Of a DNA stretch of 64,000 nt, positions 48,070-60,311 are shown piece after piece. Positions within the stretch are counted from its first letter, which is position 1; every line of letters begins with the position of its first letter. The DNA lies in NCBI GenBank assembly GCA_033980235.1, contig CM067075.1, positions 33,428,385 to 33,492,384 on the forward strand. Reading direction: 5' to 3'. Source of the stretch: Diadema setosum. Taxonomy: Eukaryota; Echinodermata; Echinoidea; Diadematoida; Diadematidae. The notes below the pieces were generated by a model that was not told the origin of the DNA, made no database searches, and saw only the letters and a program-made list of their open reading frames with translations. The position numbers were made by a program, and so were the translations under genes.

Positions 48070-51000
48070 ATACTCCTTAATATAAATTCCACGTCTTGTA
48101 CATGAAAAGGAAAGAAAATACATTTTGAAACGATCATTCCAAGAACTCTGAAAGTTTTTTGTGAAAAGCAAAATATTCTATATACATGTTCATTAACCTG
48201 TGCGTATTAGATTATTCATCCCCCCCCCCCCCCCCCCCCCCCCAGTACTGGGTAAGCTACACAAAATCAAAATTATCAACCCACGCTGCATATTCGCCTA
48301 CATTGCATATCATAACATTGGACGGAAATTACATTTCATATATAATTCTGCTTTTAGTACCTCGGCACACAAGTTGCCTCCACGCTGGCAATGGGACTTG
48401 CATGGCACTGGCTTTGCATAAATTGCACTGAAAAACGATCACAGAACTGTTTAAAAAATAATTAGAATTTTGTTGGAAAGATAGTACATTACATAATATT
48501 GACTGCATAATGTATATATTCTTACATCAAGATGATGGCTCATCTCAAAGACACACTACATAATTATATGCATGCTATGTGTTGCATAGAAAATAAGGAC
48601 AAGAGTGGACGGAAGACTAATACAAAGGCATACTGAAGGAGAATGTTAGATATGAATACATACATGTCAGCATAGCTATGGGTCACATGAATACAGATCT
48701 AGCACATGAAAAATAATAGTTCGGGCTGATCAATACAGGAAAGTACATAGTATTTATTTGCAGATGGCTTTGAGTAAAACATGATTTCAATCATTTAAAG
48801 CTACTCTACAAGCAAGCATAAAAAATATCTTCTTCTTTTTTTCTTTTCTTCTTGACTTCCAAGGATACAACAAATGTGTACACACTTACACTTTAAATCT
48901 TCACATTACAGTCCATCTATGAGGTTTTCTTGACAAGAACTAGGTTGATAAGACTTTAATATCAAGCATTTAAAACCATTTCCAGAAGTCTGATCATTAC
49001 TACAGAAATCTAATCATGACATATTTATCAGCTGCTTCCCCTTTATTCCTGAAAGATAGTGTACATTGTCAGCCTCTGACAGCATGACCAATAGGGCATT
49101 TTAAGCCAAAGGCACCACAAACTTAACTGGATATTATCTTATTACACCTAATGCTACTTCAGAACTGCACTTCGCATTGTTTGATACAAGCAGTGTTTTA
49201 TTCAGCAAGAAGCAGAAGTTTGACTACTCTACGTGAACTTTTAAATTAACAGCCAAACAGAATTCCGACTTTGAAAAATAACTGACTTTGACTTTAAAAT
49301 TATAGGTGTTAAAGGTAGAAAGTCCCGATAGTGTAGAGGGCGCTGTTGATGATACTGCCAATCACCGTTAGCATTGATACGAAGATTACCGCAGTTTAGC
49401 TGTCATCAAGAGTAAAGTGCGTAGGTGTTGCTAAGTAACGTTGCCTTTGTTGTCTTCTCTGCGCATCGCGCAGTCTGTAGCAATGCCAGGGTGCGTGCAT
49501 ATGTGCTTCGTATTATGACTTCACAAAAGAAGTTTGCTAAAGCTATCATTCCTTTCAGCCGAATCATGAACCGAACTGTGATCGGACCACTGACTACAGT
49601 GGATCGGACTTCTTCGGACTCGGGGAAGTGGGCCAAAGCGTAAGCCCCAAAGAGGAGTCAATAGCGTAGGTCTCTATAGGAAACTTGCGCCGTGCGCCCG
49701 CGTACACATTTGACTAAAACACCAGGACCATGCATCTTTAACTACATGTATTTGATATCCACTTGTATCTACTTTAAACATGAGAAAGAGAAATGTTTAA
49801 ACTGATTCCACAATTTCATTGCAATGCAAAGCACAGTACTGAGTAGCATACAGGGTTGGATCGATATATGGCTGAGTTTGCTATGTCAACAGAATATTTG
49901 CTGAGCTTTCCTTAGATGAAAGTTTGATAGCCTAAGTTCCCCCCCACCACACGAAATGATAGCTTATAAATGGGTGATATAAATCACAGAATCATTACTT
50001 TTTCTGATAAACTTTTAAACAAACAAAAAGTTGTTCATCCTGCAGTGTGAGAGCTTCGACATTCAATAACATTTAAATGTACAGTAACATTCTTATATCA
50101 ACCTTGGTATCAGGAATATACTTACAGTACTTACAGTACTTACAGTTCAAGATTCTAGATAGCATCACAAACATAACTTGCAAATAACGCCATCCATTTC
50201 TTTACGTTACAAACCAAACAGTGTCACTCTGGTCCCATGCCACCACAATTGCCCAAGTGAGATATTTCTTATAATCAAACAAAACAAAAACACACTAAGT
50301 GTTTACCCTGCACAGTGCTATTGCAGAACAGCACACCAAATGTACGCTTGCAATGACTATCTTACAGTGGAGACAACATTATGATATAGTTAACAGCTTG
50401 AAACACATTGAATGTCAAAGAATCTCCTGTTTACACGACAAAGAGTCATGAGAATATCATGTATACCCATTTGCAGAATTCCTAATGGGGTCTGCTTTGT
50501 TTGCATCGGACAGGTTACCAAGGCGACCGTATCATCACAGGTAACAATCATGATTATTGTTACCGGTATGTTGGCGTGATATAAATCCTATCAGCACGAT
50601 TCAAAATAATTGTGATATTTGATATATTGTGAACTGACATCTCAGTGGGCTCTTTTGGAATAAAAGTTGTGTACTACGATCAAAATTATCATACACTTTT
50701 GCTCTCAAATCTCTCCAAAACAACTCATCATCCTGGGAAATTGCATCAATCGAGTAAGTAAGTAAGTAATTGCATCAATCGAGCAAGTTTCTTGGTAGAC
50801 CCTTTCAGCATACTGGAAGCAAACATTCCAAATGATGGAAGATGAATTTTTAGCCCCTCCGAGAACTATGTTTTGGCTTCAAGCAGTGAAGGAGAATGGC
50901 AATACTTTCAGTTTTTATGCTGCAGACATACACACTTTGAGATCTTTGCATCCCACAAATATGAGGCTGAAGTTAGGGCAGCATTAGGTAAGACAGCTGT

Positions 51001-52268
51001 CATCGTAATTTTCTGTAATACTTTCTTATGAATCCTGTCACTAGATTTCAGGTTTTATCATCTGTAAGAGGCATCTTGGAAGTTAATTACAATCAAGAAT
51101 TTCGTCTGCTGTCACCTCTTCTGCATTGCATAGATCATGTATAAGAGGTATCACAACCTTTTACATTTCTTCTGGGAGTACACTGCACCCGTCATTGTTT
51201 AAATATCGCACAACTATGTGCTAAAAAACAAACAAACAAAAGCTGTGGGTCAACCCATGATGATGTGGTACAATAAAAAAACAGCCTATGTACCAATACG
51301 CTTTAATGTTATGGCAGGTAGAGAGGGAGAGATAGAAGATTTCACATAAGGTCTAGTGTGATCCAAATATATGTGACCCACTACAACAAAAGGATCTAAA
51401 AGTCGAGGGAGGTCGATTTTCTGAAAACGGCATGACACTATTCCCCCTCTCTTCTGCTTTGATTTCATATACACCATCATTCATAAAAGTACTCGTTTGC
51501 GGCCAAGATAATGATGATTTTATGAGACCATGTTGAGTGGTTCAGAAAATCAGTTTCGAGAAAACCGCCTTCAAAGTTTTCTTTCTGATGCTATCCTGAT
51601 CGAGGGGAGGTATTCCAGTTTTCATCTCTTGACAATAGAAGGTTCGCTCATAGCAACCTCTGCGATGTTCATTTAAGCTTAGCGCCAGCAGTCTACCCAC
51701 GACCAATCAGTAACCAGGATGCCAAGCACTGACCAATAAGATCACTCCCTCGTTGCTAGGGGCGGAGTCTATCTACAGCACTAAATCCAAATCTTTAGAC
51801 ACGTCTCTGTTTCTGTGACAGTTGGAAAAGTCATGGTCTAGAAAAACACTTATTGCTTGCCTTTCCTTTGATCATTTAGCTTCAAAATTTTGGAAGATGA
51901 TAGACGAAACATTAGATTACAACATCATGCCAACAACAGAAATTTGATGGTTTTGACCGATTTTGGTGATCTGACTTCAAACTCGATGTTCTAGGCTCAG
52001 CCGTCAGCAACTTTCAGATCCTTTTGTTGTGGTTAGTCACATATGGCAAGAACCGTGCTGGTGCCACAAATTATCTACAACGTGGAATTTTGTATGATCC
52101 TCAAGCAGGTCCCACTATGAGAGGTATGACCTTAAAGAAGACATAATTGCAAAAGCTGCACATGCTTTTCATCCTTCACTACTGTCTCTTTCTCAAACAC
52201 ATGTGTGCAGAATCTGACAAGGTCCTCAAGGGTAAATTTGTCCACTACATGTATGTGAGTTTTTAACC
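48070..52268. other. Intergenic sequence, no gene recognised
   Basis: It is mostly AT-rich. A poly-C run lies at 48221-48243. A CCAAT cluster (GACCAATCAG near 51700 and GACCAATAAG near 51731) is followed by GGGGCGG near 51760, but no convincing coding exon follows on the plus strand. Confidence 0.45.
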
Positions 52269-52269
52269 A

Positions 52270-52428
52270 GGGGCCCGTTGCATAAAAGTTACAATTATGG
52301 TAACTTTGCCATCCAATGGTAACTACCATGGTAACAATATCCAACAGCCAATCAAAATCAAGAATTCCATAGAAGTTACCATTGGATGGCAAAGTTACCA
52401 TAATTGTAACTTCTATGCAACGGCCCCC
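52270..52428. mobile_element. Foldback MITE with GGGGCCCGTTGCATA ends
   Basis: It starts GGGGCCCGTTGCATAAAAGT and ends ACTTCTATGCAACGGCCCCC. The arms remain complementary through TTACAATTATGGTAACTTTG and the following ATCCAATGGTAAC, about 55 bp. It is 159 bp and non-coding. Confidence 0.78.
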
Positions 52429-52707
52429 AGTCATGATATTTCACCAAGAAAAGCCCCCAAATACTGAGTACTACACAATATTCATTCAGATGTAGATGTA
52501 ATGAGCATGCATCATTATGTCATGGTCAGTCATTTGTGAAAGTTCCACGCTGCGAAAAGGCCATCTGCTCCAATTTCCGAAAGTTTCATGCTGCTAATGT
52601 TTTTGGTTTTACAGTATAAAGGCATATACGTTGTACCTCATGCACACACACACACACATTCATATGGAAATATTTCCCCACTCTCTCTCCTGCTCGGTCG
52701 TGATTTA

Positions 52708-53223
52708 GCAGAACTACGTATCTCGATTTCTTGACATTTTTTGTTTTCTGGCTTATTGAGTCTTTCATAACATCATGCTTAATATGTTAAAATATGATGT
52801 TATAACTCTTTGCCATTTTCAAACTAAAATTCTCAAATATCAAGGTTTTGAGGTAAAAATTACATCATTGGGCTGGTGAAACTACGTAACTGCTATAGCT
52901 ATGTAGTTTTGCCTGATCGTACTCCTTCATTGAGGCAGCTTGAGCGTCTGGCAGAACTACGTATCTCAAGTTCCGATCCGTACGCGCGTCACATTTGTAA
53001 ACAATCTATGGGATTCTCATGATCAGACAGAACTACGTATCTTTTAATAAACTTAAATATGTGGCAATGAGCATGTATTTTGAGTTAGATAAAACATAAA
53101 AGTTTCCTTTTTGCTATAGAACACAATTCTAAGTTATGTAAATCACTCTATGTTAAACGGTAGGCGATTAAACTTTAAACATAAATATCTCGAAATTGCT
53201 TCAAACGAGATACGTAGTTTTGC
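52708..53223. repeat. Cluster of GCAGAACTACGTATCTC motifs
   Basis: GCAGAACTACGTATCTC occurs at 52708 and 52951. ACAGAACTACGTATCT lies at 53028. The inverted form GAGATACGTAGTTTTGCC lies at 53207, and weaker forms near 52878 and 52900. TGATCAGAC and CAGATCATG near the outer copies add to an inverted-repeat arrangement. Confidence 0.55.
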
Positions 53224-53310
53224 CAGATCATGGCCGCGGCAGCTATGTCTCTCTTCCCCCTATGCACCTTTGCATTACTACCGCTCCCTCGTCTACCCTG
53301 GCAGTAGAAT

Positions 53311-53686
53311 TCTATCCCATGCTACCTTGTTGGAGGTTTGAGGTAGCGTCAATCCCACGCTACCTTGTTGGAGGTTTAAGGGAGCGTCAATCCCACGCCA
53401 CCTTGTTGGAGGTTTGAGGGGGCGTCAATCCCACGCTACCTTGTTGGAGGTTTGAGGTAGCGTCAATCCCATGCCACCTTGTTGGAGGTTTGAGGGAGTG
53501 TCAATCCCATGCCATCTTGTTGGAGGTTTGAGGGAGTGTCAATCCCACGCCACCTTGTTGGAGGTTTGAGGTAGCGTCAATCCCATGCTACCTTGTTGGA
53601 GGTTTGAGGTAGCGTCAATCCCACGCCACCTTGTTGGAGGTTTGAGGGAGCGTCAATCCCACGCCACCTTGTTGGAGGTTTGAGCG
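53311..53686. repeat. 38-bp minisatellite, about ten units
   Basis: The unit GTCAATCCCACGCTACCTTG followed by TTGGAGGTTTGAGGTAGC repeats about ten times with point differences (GCTACC/GCCACC, GGTAGC/GGGAGC/GGGAGT). The right-most unit overlaps the end of the armadillo-repeat gene, including its stop codon (TCA at 53653-53655 on plus). Confidence 0.92.
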
Positions 53687-53879
53687 AGGGCGGTGCCATT
53701 CTCCTCAATCTTCACCTTCCGCGCTGTTCCTGTTGACAGGACCCTGGGACCCCTGGTCTGGCGGGAGCGCACTGGGGCAGACGTGGAACGTGGAATCGGC
53801 TTGCCTGCTGTTGTGGCAGCAGTCGTAGGGCGGCTGTTGAAGCCCATTGTGGTGTTCGGCCGACTCTGTCGACTCGATC
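53653..53879 (-). CDS. Last coding exon of armadillo-repeat (ANKAR-like) gene
   Basis: The acceptor AAAG (CT at 53880-53881) opens in phase 1 and completes the Gly codon left by 54745-54794. It reads GSSRQSRPNTTMGFNSRP, a Thr/Ala/Pro/Arg-rich stretch, then KVKIEENGTALAQTSNKVAW, Asp and stop. It is low-complexity and basic, probably a disordered C-terminal tail. The last eleven or so codons and the TGA lie in a minisatellite unit. Exon assignment rests on phase continuity with three upstream exons. Confidence 0.75.
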
Positions 53880-54744
53880 CTTTGAAAGGGATTGACACAT
53901 ACATGCCATTAAGATGTCACAAATGAAATCGCAATGGATAGGCACATGAATTTAAATGTGCATGTTGTATTGAGACTAACAGTACACTAAGTTTGAGTGA
54001 GTCAAGCATACCCTAGACCTGCATGGAAGTTGATGGAGAGTTATCCAATCATTTGCTTCTGAAAAACATTAGTCTTTATGCAGCACTAAATTCAAATATA
54101 GACAGGTTTGACATTTGGGTGACCTGACTTGAAACCCCTAGTTATCTTATAGAGATAAATGGATTACCTTTGCTACAAGTCCTTCTGTTTGATGCAAAGT
54201 TTTCTCGCAATACATTTTTCTTACTCAACTCTAACTATGGTAGTACTGCAGGATACTGTATGCACAGAAATATAGGCAGTTGATTGATTTTTGTGGATTT
54301 TGTGATACCTTTGGCTAGAGTGCAAGTCTAAAATCTGTGAAAATATCTTTACAATTTTCTGTATGCATTTTGAACGGTGTGAATTGTGTGCTTCATCATA
54401 TTAACAAATACTACTATAGAAGTAGTACAGCTGTAGTCCTATGTGCACGTGTGTGTCCTAGTATTTATTTCAGTGCATGTATGCTAGTTGCTTTCTGTGC
54501 AGACCGTACATTCAAATGGATTGTTAGTGTGTACTACTACATCAACTTTCATGGGGTGTCAAATCAAATTCTCCCTGTTCGGTGAATTGGATGAAAACAT
54601 ACAAATATAAGCAACTGCACTGTGCAAGTACATGTATAAGAACCTGTGAATAGGTTTTATAGCCACTCAGTGCCAAAGTTTAATTGTGCAAATGTGAAGA
54701 TGTTAATAGAGAAGTGTTGAGCAGGAATGATGCAGAATACTCAC

Positions 54745-54794
54745 CCCTAGGTCTTGGAGGTGGGACTGCAGCTGGTCCTCCGTGCTTCTCCAAA
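54745..54794 (-). CDS. Small exon of armadillo-repeat (ANKAR-like) gene
   Basis: This is a 50-bp exon with acceptor TTCAG (CT at 54795-54796) and donor GTGAGT (AC at 54743-54744), phase 2 in and phase 1 out. It completes Ser and reads LEKHGGPAAVPPPRPR. The Pro-rich segment follows the last armadillo helices. A poly-C/poly-G run (about 54815-54830) lies 20 bp upstream of the acceptor on the gene's sense. Confidence 0.75.
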
Positions 54795-55578
54795 CTGAAG
54801 AAAGAGAGAGAAGCGGGGGGGGGGGGGGGGAGAACAAGCTTAGAATAAATATCCAATTAAAGAAGAAACCTCTCATTTGCATGATGTTCTTGGGGTTTGA
54901 TGTAATATACAAACAGTAAATGGTCACAAGTACGATGGTACTTGTGCGATGGTACAAGGTGAAAGACATCTTTCACCGAGTGTGAAATCTCGTTCCATTG
55001 CATGAGTGAAGACCATACACTATTTGTTTTATACAACACCTCAAACGTCAACAGATGTGGTCCACACAGATTCTTGAATTTAGCACAGAAACAGCAACCA
55101 TTTTCCGTAAAAGATAATGAGTAGCCGCATTCACAGTCAGCCCTGTACGTACGTACGTGAAACCGATCGGTTGAAGTTGTTTTACAAATATGAGTGACAA
55201 AAGTGCACGCTTGTAAATGCGCTTGCAATTGTTGAGAAAAATGTTTGTTTATGTGACATCAGAGCCATGCAAAGGAACAAAAACTTTGAATCAATCATGA
55301 GTTGTAACACGGGAGTCAATGGAAATTGGTGACATCAGCCATGTGCTATCCATTTTTGTTTTTTGAGGTATGCAAAACTGGCCTTCTGAAGAAGGGCAGA
55401 TGAGAGCCCTCCTTGAGTCTGTAATTATGAAGGCAGAAAAGACTGAAGAATACTGCTGTTTCATTTATTGTCCTTAGTGGTTGCCCGGATCTCAAAATGG
55501 CAAAGACAAATGTGATGCTCTTTAGCACATACCACTGAAATTGTAGTGGAATGTTCATTGAATTTGCACAAGGGTTAA

Positions 55579-55922
55579 AGGGACTGTACAGTACTGGTTG
55601 AGGGGAGGATTCAGGTTTATAACATTCCTAAGTGAGATAATGAGAAACCTCTTATGAAATATGAAAGAGCATGTAATTTTAAGAAGGATTCAACGTTTAT
55701 TTGATGAAAATTGGTTTTCAAACGGCCAAGATATTTTATTAGGATCTCTTTGTTTCACCTTGTTTTTGGATATCTCAGTCATTTCAAAACCGATTCTCAT
55801 CAAATAAACTTTTGATTCCCCATAGAATTGTATGCTCTTTGACAACTCATAGAGTGGTTTCTGCATATCTTGCAAAACATTAAAAGCTAAATCCTCACCT
55901 CAACCAGAACTGTACAGTCCCT
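55579..55922. mobile_element. piggyBac-type MITE with TTAA target sites
   Basis: TTAA stands at 55575-55578 and 55923-55926. Inside, AGGGACTGTACAGTACTGG pairs inverted with AGAACTGTACAGTCCCT, and the arms extend through TGGTTGAGGGGAGGATT / AATCCTCACCTCAACCA. It is 344 bp, non-coding, within an intron of the armadillo gene. TTAA duplication is typical of piggyBac transposons. Confidence 0.75.
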
Positions 55923-56061
55923 TTAACACTTCATACATTTCAATGCATTCTATTCAATTCCATGTGGTTACTTATTTGCAACATAAAATCAGTCCTAACT
56001 TACAATTACAATGTAGCTTCATTGAGTAATCTGCCACTGAGTTCGAATTTGTACAGTGTAC

Positions 56062-56368
56062 CTGAGTGCTGGAAGGCCAACAATTTCCTGTCGGCGGAAC
56101 TCCTCCGTGAAGTCCCGAGAAATCTTCCCGTCCTTGTCCAAGTTGTCCATGAGTTTCTGGAAGAGGCCCGGCGTGTTGCGGGTGGCGATGAGCAGGAGCC
56201 GCGTGGCCGTGCGGTTGAAGGTCAGGTAACCCACGGCGACGGCGGCGGAGTGTCGCACCTCCATGTTTGCTGAGTGGAGGTGGCCTATGAGGATGTCGAC
56301 TGCACCCGAGGTGATCATGGCGTCTGGGATGCCCGCCCTTGTGTGAGCAAGGCTTGCCAGCAGACTCC
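56062..56368 (-). CDS. Armadillo-repeat exon (ANKAR-like)
   Basis: This is a 307-bp exon, acceptor TTGCAG (CT at 56369-56370), donor GTACAC (AC at 56060-56061), phase 1 in and phase 2 out. It encodes GSLLASLAHTRAGIPDAMIT, GAVDILIGHLHS, then EVRHSAAVAVGYLTFNRTA, two armadillo-type helical repeats. It ends DGKISRDFTEEFRRQEIVGL, P-A-L. The G-Y-L-T-F/Y-N and K-I-S-x-x-F-T-x-E-F pattern resembles the C-terminal region of ANKAR (ankyrin and armadillo repeat containing). That name is from memory of the family and was not verified by search. The arm fold is a protein-protein interaction scaffold, inside the cell. Confidence 0.8.
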
Positions 56369-56898
56369 CTGCAATGGAGAGATGAAAGTGCAAAGTTAAA
56401 CATGAATTGAATGGACAGCTAATCAACATATGAATGGGTATTGCTGGTGGCATCAAGGACACAAGTGTGTTATTATAATAGCATTATTTTCCCTCTCTTT
56501 TTTTTTTTGGGGGGGGGAGGGAGGAAAAGAAGGGGTGTGGGGAAGATTTAAGGAATTGGGGATGCTCACTATCCTGCTGTAAGGATTCACATGTTCCTCA
56601 TAATTATTAAGAAAATTTCCAACATCTGCAAAGTGTGTCTGTGCAAAGTGCTCCAAGTTGCAGTATCTGTGGAAAAGTTCTCATTGAAGAAAGAGAAGGG
56701 CATTGCAAATCAGTGCAGACACAGTATTCTTCTGGTTATACATTGATGATTTCTGCATCAACACAAAGGAAGAATGGACTGAGAACAAATTGGAGATATA
56801 GAATATGGTTCATGAACTGGCCTCTTTGCTTTCCTTGAAACTCTCATCATAAAACAGAGCATTCAAAATACGGCTGACTCCACAGTCTGGTCGCTTAC

Positions 56899-57016
56899 CC
56901 ACTAAGATGACAGTTTCCTCATCATCAGACTTGAGCAGACCCACGAGTCTTGTCACACCCTCGGCCGATAAGGAGACCTGGTCCCGGTCAACAATCACCC
57001 TGGCTAGAACCACAAT
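56899..57016 (-). CDS. Armadillo-repeat exon (ANKAR-like), first seen
   Basis: This is a 118-bp exon with acceptor CAACAG (CT at 57017-57018) and donor GTAAGC (AC at 56897-56898), leaving in phase 1. It reads IVVLARVIVDRDQVSLSAEG, then VTRLVGLLKSDDEETVILV. The leading hydrophobic helix and the VTRLVGLLKS-x-DEETVI pattern are typical of an armadillo repeat. Its last base joins GG AGT of the next exon to give V-G-S. Upstream exons, including any ankyrin repeats, were not found before the retroelement and probably lie beyond 64 kb. Confidence 0.78.
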
Positions 57017-57902
57017 CTGTTGGGATAGGAGAAGGAAACGGTGAGGGACACCAGAAAACAACCTCTATCCAAAACACGAAAGGAAAAGGATGTCACCTAC
57101 TTTGGTCCATGCCAAATGTTTAGATGTAGTTTATGGCACTAAATGTATCATCTGGATGTTAGTCACTTTAGGAACACATCTAAAACTCAAGTCTACAAGA
57201 GCTGTTTCATTTTTTGTTTTAAATCGTCTCTTTGCTTTCAGATATGCGGGATTCTACAGCTAAACACATCTTTACCCATGATAGCACAATACATCACCGA
57301 AACCTCTACGGAACAGTCAGAATGCATGCCATTTCAGGCATGTTAATCAAAATTTAGGACTTGTTACGAAAACAACTACAGCTTGGCCACAATCTGCTTG
57401 GTAATGTTATGCTTAGATTTAACAAGCCTATCTTCATTCCTGTAAAATACTTGGTTTTGGTAAGCGCTTTTGATGCCACAACAAAGAAGGGGATCCTTGT
57501 GAGAAACAAGACTGTACTATACATCTGGTATACATACACTAAAAACATATCATATGATGACAATGATTTCTTGCTATGATATACAATCACAAATTTAACA
57601 AAGTCAGAAAAGATCATTGCCCATCAAGATGGATAGGGGAGGACAGAGACTCAGGCCGATATATTCTCTCACATGTATATGATACCATTCTCTCACGTCC
57701 AGCGTCATATCGCCATCTACGACGCAGTCTGAAGAAGCCACCAGTAGGAGGCGAAAGTACTCACTAAGGTACAAAACATTTTTTGTGATAGTGAAAGAAG
57801 AACATACTTCTATTAAATCACCAATCAGATGAACGTCATTCAGGATTCATGAATACAATGTACTTTGTTGATAAAGAGCTCTAGAGCCAATGGGTTAAGA
57901 TA

Positions 57903-58166
57903 TCATCATCATCATCATCATCATCATAATCATCACCATCATCATCATTGTCAACATCATTATCATCATCATTACCATCCTCTTCATCCTTCTCCGCATC
58001 ATCATACTCATGATCTTTTTCATCTTCAACACCATCATTGTCACCACCACCACCACCACCACCATCATAATCACCATCATCACCATCATCACCACCATCA
58101 CCACCATCACTATCATCACCATCATCACCATCATCACAATCACCACCATCATCATCATCATTTATC
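57903..58166. repeat. ATC/ACC trinucleotide low-complexity tract
   Basis: Over 260 bp of CAT/CAC-type triplets interrupted by short variants. The His- or Asp-rich open frames here are by-products of the repeat, not genes. Confidence 0.9.
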
Positions 58167-60311
58167 ATTCATCTCTCACATTTTGTTTGGTAAGACTTTT
58201 CACTTCCTCTATGGCCTATCTTCAGGATGCCCACTCTGCGGTATAAAACTTCATAACACCCTCTGCAAATGCCTCTTTCCTGGTCTTGCAGAACCTGTCC
58301 CATGGTCTTGGATCAGACACAAAGAAGAATGCAGCTTCCTATACCCAGAGAATTTCATCTCTTCTACCACAAGCCCATACAACCACAGTTGCATCAGCCT
58401 ATAATTATGCCCTCTGAAAATCTCAACAAAATTATGGGACTGTCATGCACCAACAGAACACCCGTCAGCACCGACATAATATCTGTCATACACCGACAAA
58501 ACATTCTTGGATCAGCACCGAATGAATACAGCTGTTCACGCCATGTTTGCCAACTCCAACTCTCCTGTCCCGAATGGACACTTTTATTCCACCCCACCCT
58601 GGTTTTCACCAAGGCACATTACGGTTCTCCGTCACACCTCCCCCCAACAAGAGGAAAGTTATGAATGTAACTTTTCGACTATAAACACCTTCGTTGTAAG
58701 GCTTACTTCACTGTGCTTGCTTACTACACGTGTTCAGCTCACACGATTACAAACTCAAATAGTTTTGTGTTGTTCTCTCAAAACCTCACCTGGCATACTA
58801 CACATATAATTACTGATTTTGAGCCTTATCAGAATCAGTTAACTCCGGCATCAATTGTCCACTTTTAGAACAATATATGAAAACTTGACAAGCCCCCTAC
58901 AAAACATGTAAATACACAAATCAACAGTCTACAGTAATACACATGTGAAACTGTTTTCAACGGGTGCACATACGAGTGCGCATAATATGGAAAGATTACA
59001 CCAAATGTAATCAATCATTTCTCCAGTAGTATCAATATTTTGACTGAGACTGTGCTTTCAGGTAGTCTCGACTGTAATTATATCCTCGCATACTTGACCA
59101 ATAAACTTACATAACTTCAGGCATGAATAGTATTTTGTTTTTCGTAACACATACACTTCATCTTTAAATGTGAAAACCAAAAATACACTTTCTTCACGAA
59201 ATTGTTATGACTGTTGCAAAGATATGTCTGTTTCTCCAACACAAATTTTCACTGGAGTTTGACTGAATGAGGTAACAGCACACATTTCTTGATTATACAG
59301 TTTTTAACAACATCGTATTTAAACACTATGACACACGTGTACATCTACTCAATGTACTTGCTCATAAGTTTTATACTTATGTCAACTCTGCGTCATACGT
59401 TAGCCAAAACAACAACAAAATTTTGAACATCGGACATTTCCTTTTGTCCCTTCACACATATGTACTGTCACGCGATAAGATGTTCTAATATATTATGTGC
59501 AAACTCTGGAAAATATCAAGATCATATTCGACACACAAATGTGACTCTGTCACTCTGTAACGAAATACATATACAGGTTATCAATTTTCACAAGTGACCT
59601 TATATCTTGGCTTCTTTATGCCTCACTGTCACTCAACACTTTTTCATTTTTACAAAACAACACAAATTCTTTTGTTTGAACACAAATCGGTTGACATAAA
59701 ACTCAAAATTTGATCAACAGTTTTTCCTGTGACTGGTCGATTGTGCTTTGCTATACTGTTTTTGCCTTTGCTAGCATCAACTCTGAAACGTATCGGTATA
59801 CATACAAATCTGAATCCTTTGACTCTTTGGTACATTGAATGAAATCACAATACATGTAGAAGTGTGCAACTGAAGCACAACTTTCACCGTAATCTTACAC
59901 ACCACAGATATTGTATCCTGGCGCTTCCTGTAATGTTGGGTTTTCAAAATATCATATAATGCTTGGCGAGTAACACATCATGAACATTTTCAAATGATGT
60001 CCTCTTATGAAGACAGAATATTGTGTACTAGTACTTTCTCATACTTCCTAGTATCACTCACATTTACTGTTTTCGCTTAAAACAAACATGATTAACATAA
60101 ATACAATTTCTTCCTTCACAGATCCTTGAGAAAGGAAGAAAACTGAACGAAAATACATAAACACATGTATACTTTGTCATATACAAAAAAAAAAATCAAC
60201 ATCAGTTTCTTGTCTGTTTTGAGTCCTGTTTGAAATGTTCAGCTTGATGTAGGTTTCACTGTAGATTTGATAGAATTATCGTTCGGCAACATTATCAGCG
60301 CGCGCACAGTT
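58167..60311 (-). mobile_element. Probable 3' untranslated region and 3' LTR of the retroelement (limits uncertain)
   Basis: This stretch follows the pol stop codon in the sense of the element and has no long frame. Two candidate polypurine tracts next to a TG dinucleotide are visible on the minus strand. GAAGGAAGAAAT before TGTATTT puts an LTR start near 60105. TTGGGGGGAGG before TGTGACGG puts one near 58636. I cannot choose between them because the 5' LTR is outside the window. Confidence 0.45.

Noticed and set aside
49420..49445. X-box-like GTTGCTAAGTAAC motif as a cilia-gene promoter
   Set aside because: A single short match far from any start codon; chance occurrence is likely.
51690..51770. 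CCAAT cluster with a GC box as a plus-strand promoter
   Set aside because: No convincing exon follows within several kb, so I did not list it as a promoter feature.
52138..52434. 100-codon minus frame
   Set aside because: It overlaps the inverted-repeat element at 52270-52428 and has no recognisable domain.
53150..53341. Plus-strand frames at the minisatellite
   Set aside because: They run into the 38-bp repeat and lack conserved features; the minus-strand exon explains the coding signal.
57865..58404. His-rich open frame of 179 codons on plus and Asp-rich frames on minus
   Set aside because: They are translations of the ATC/ACC repeat tract and have no domain or splice context.
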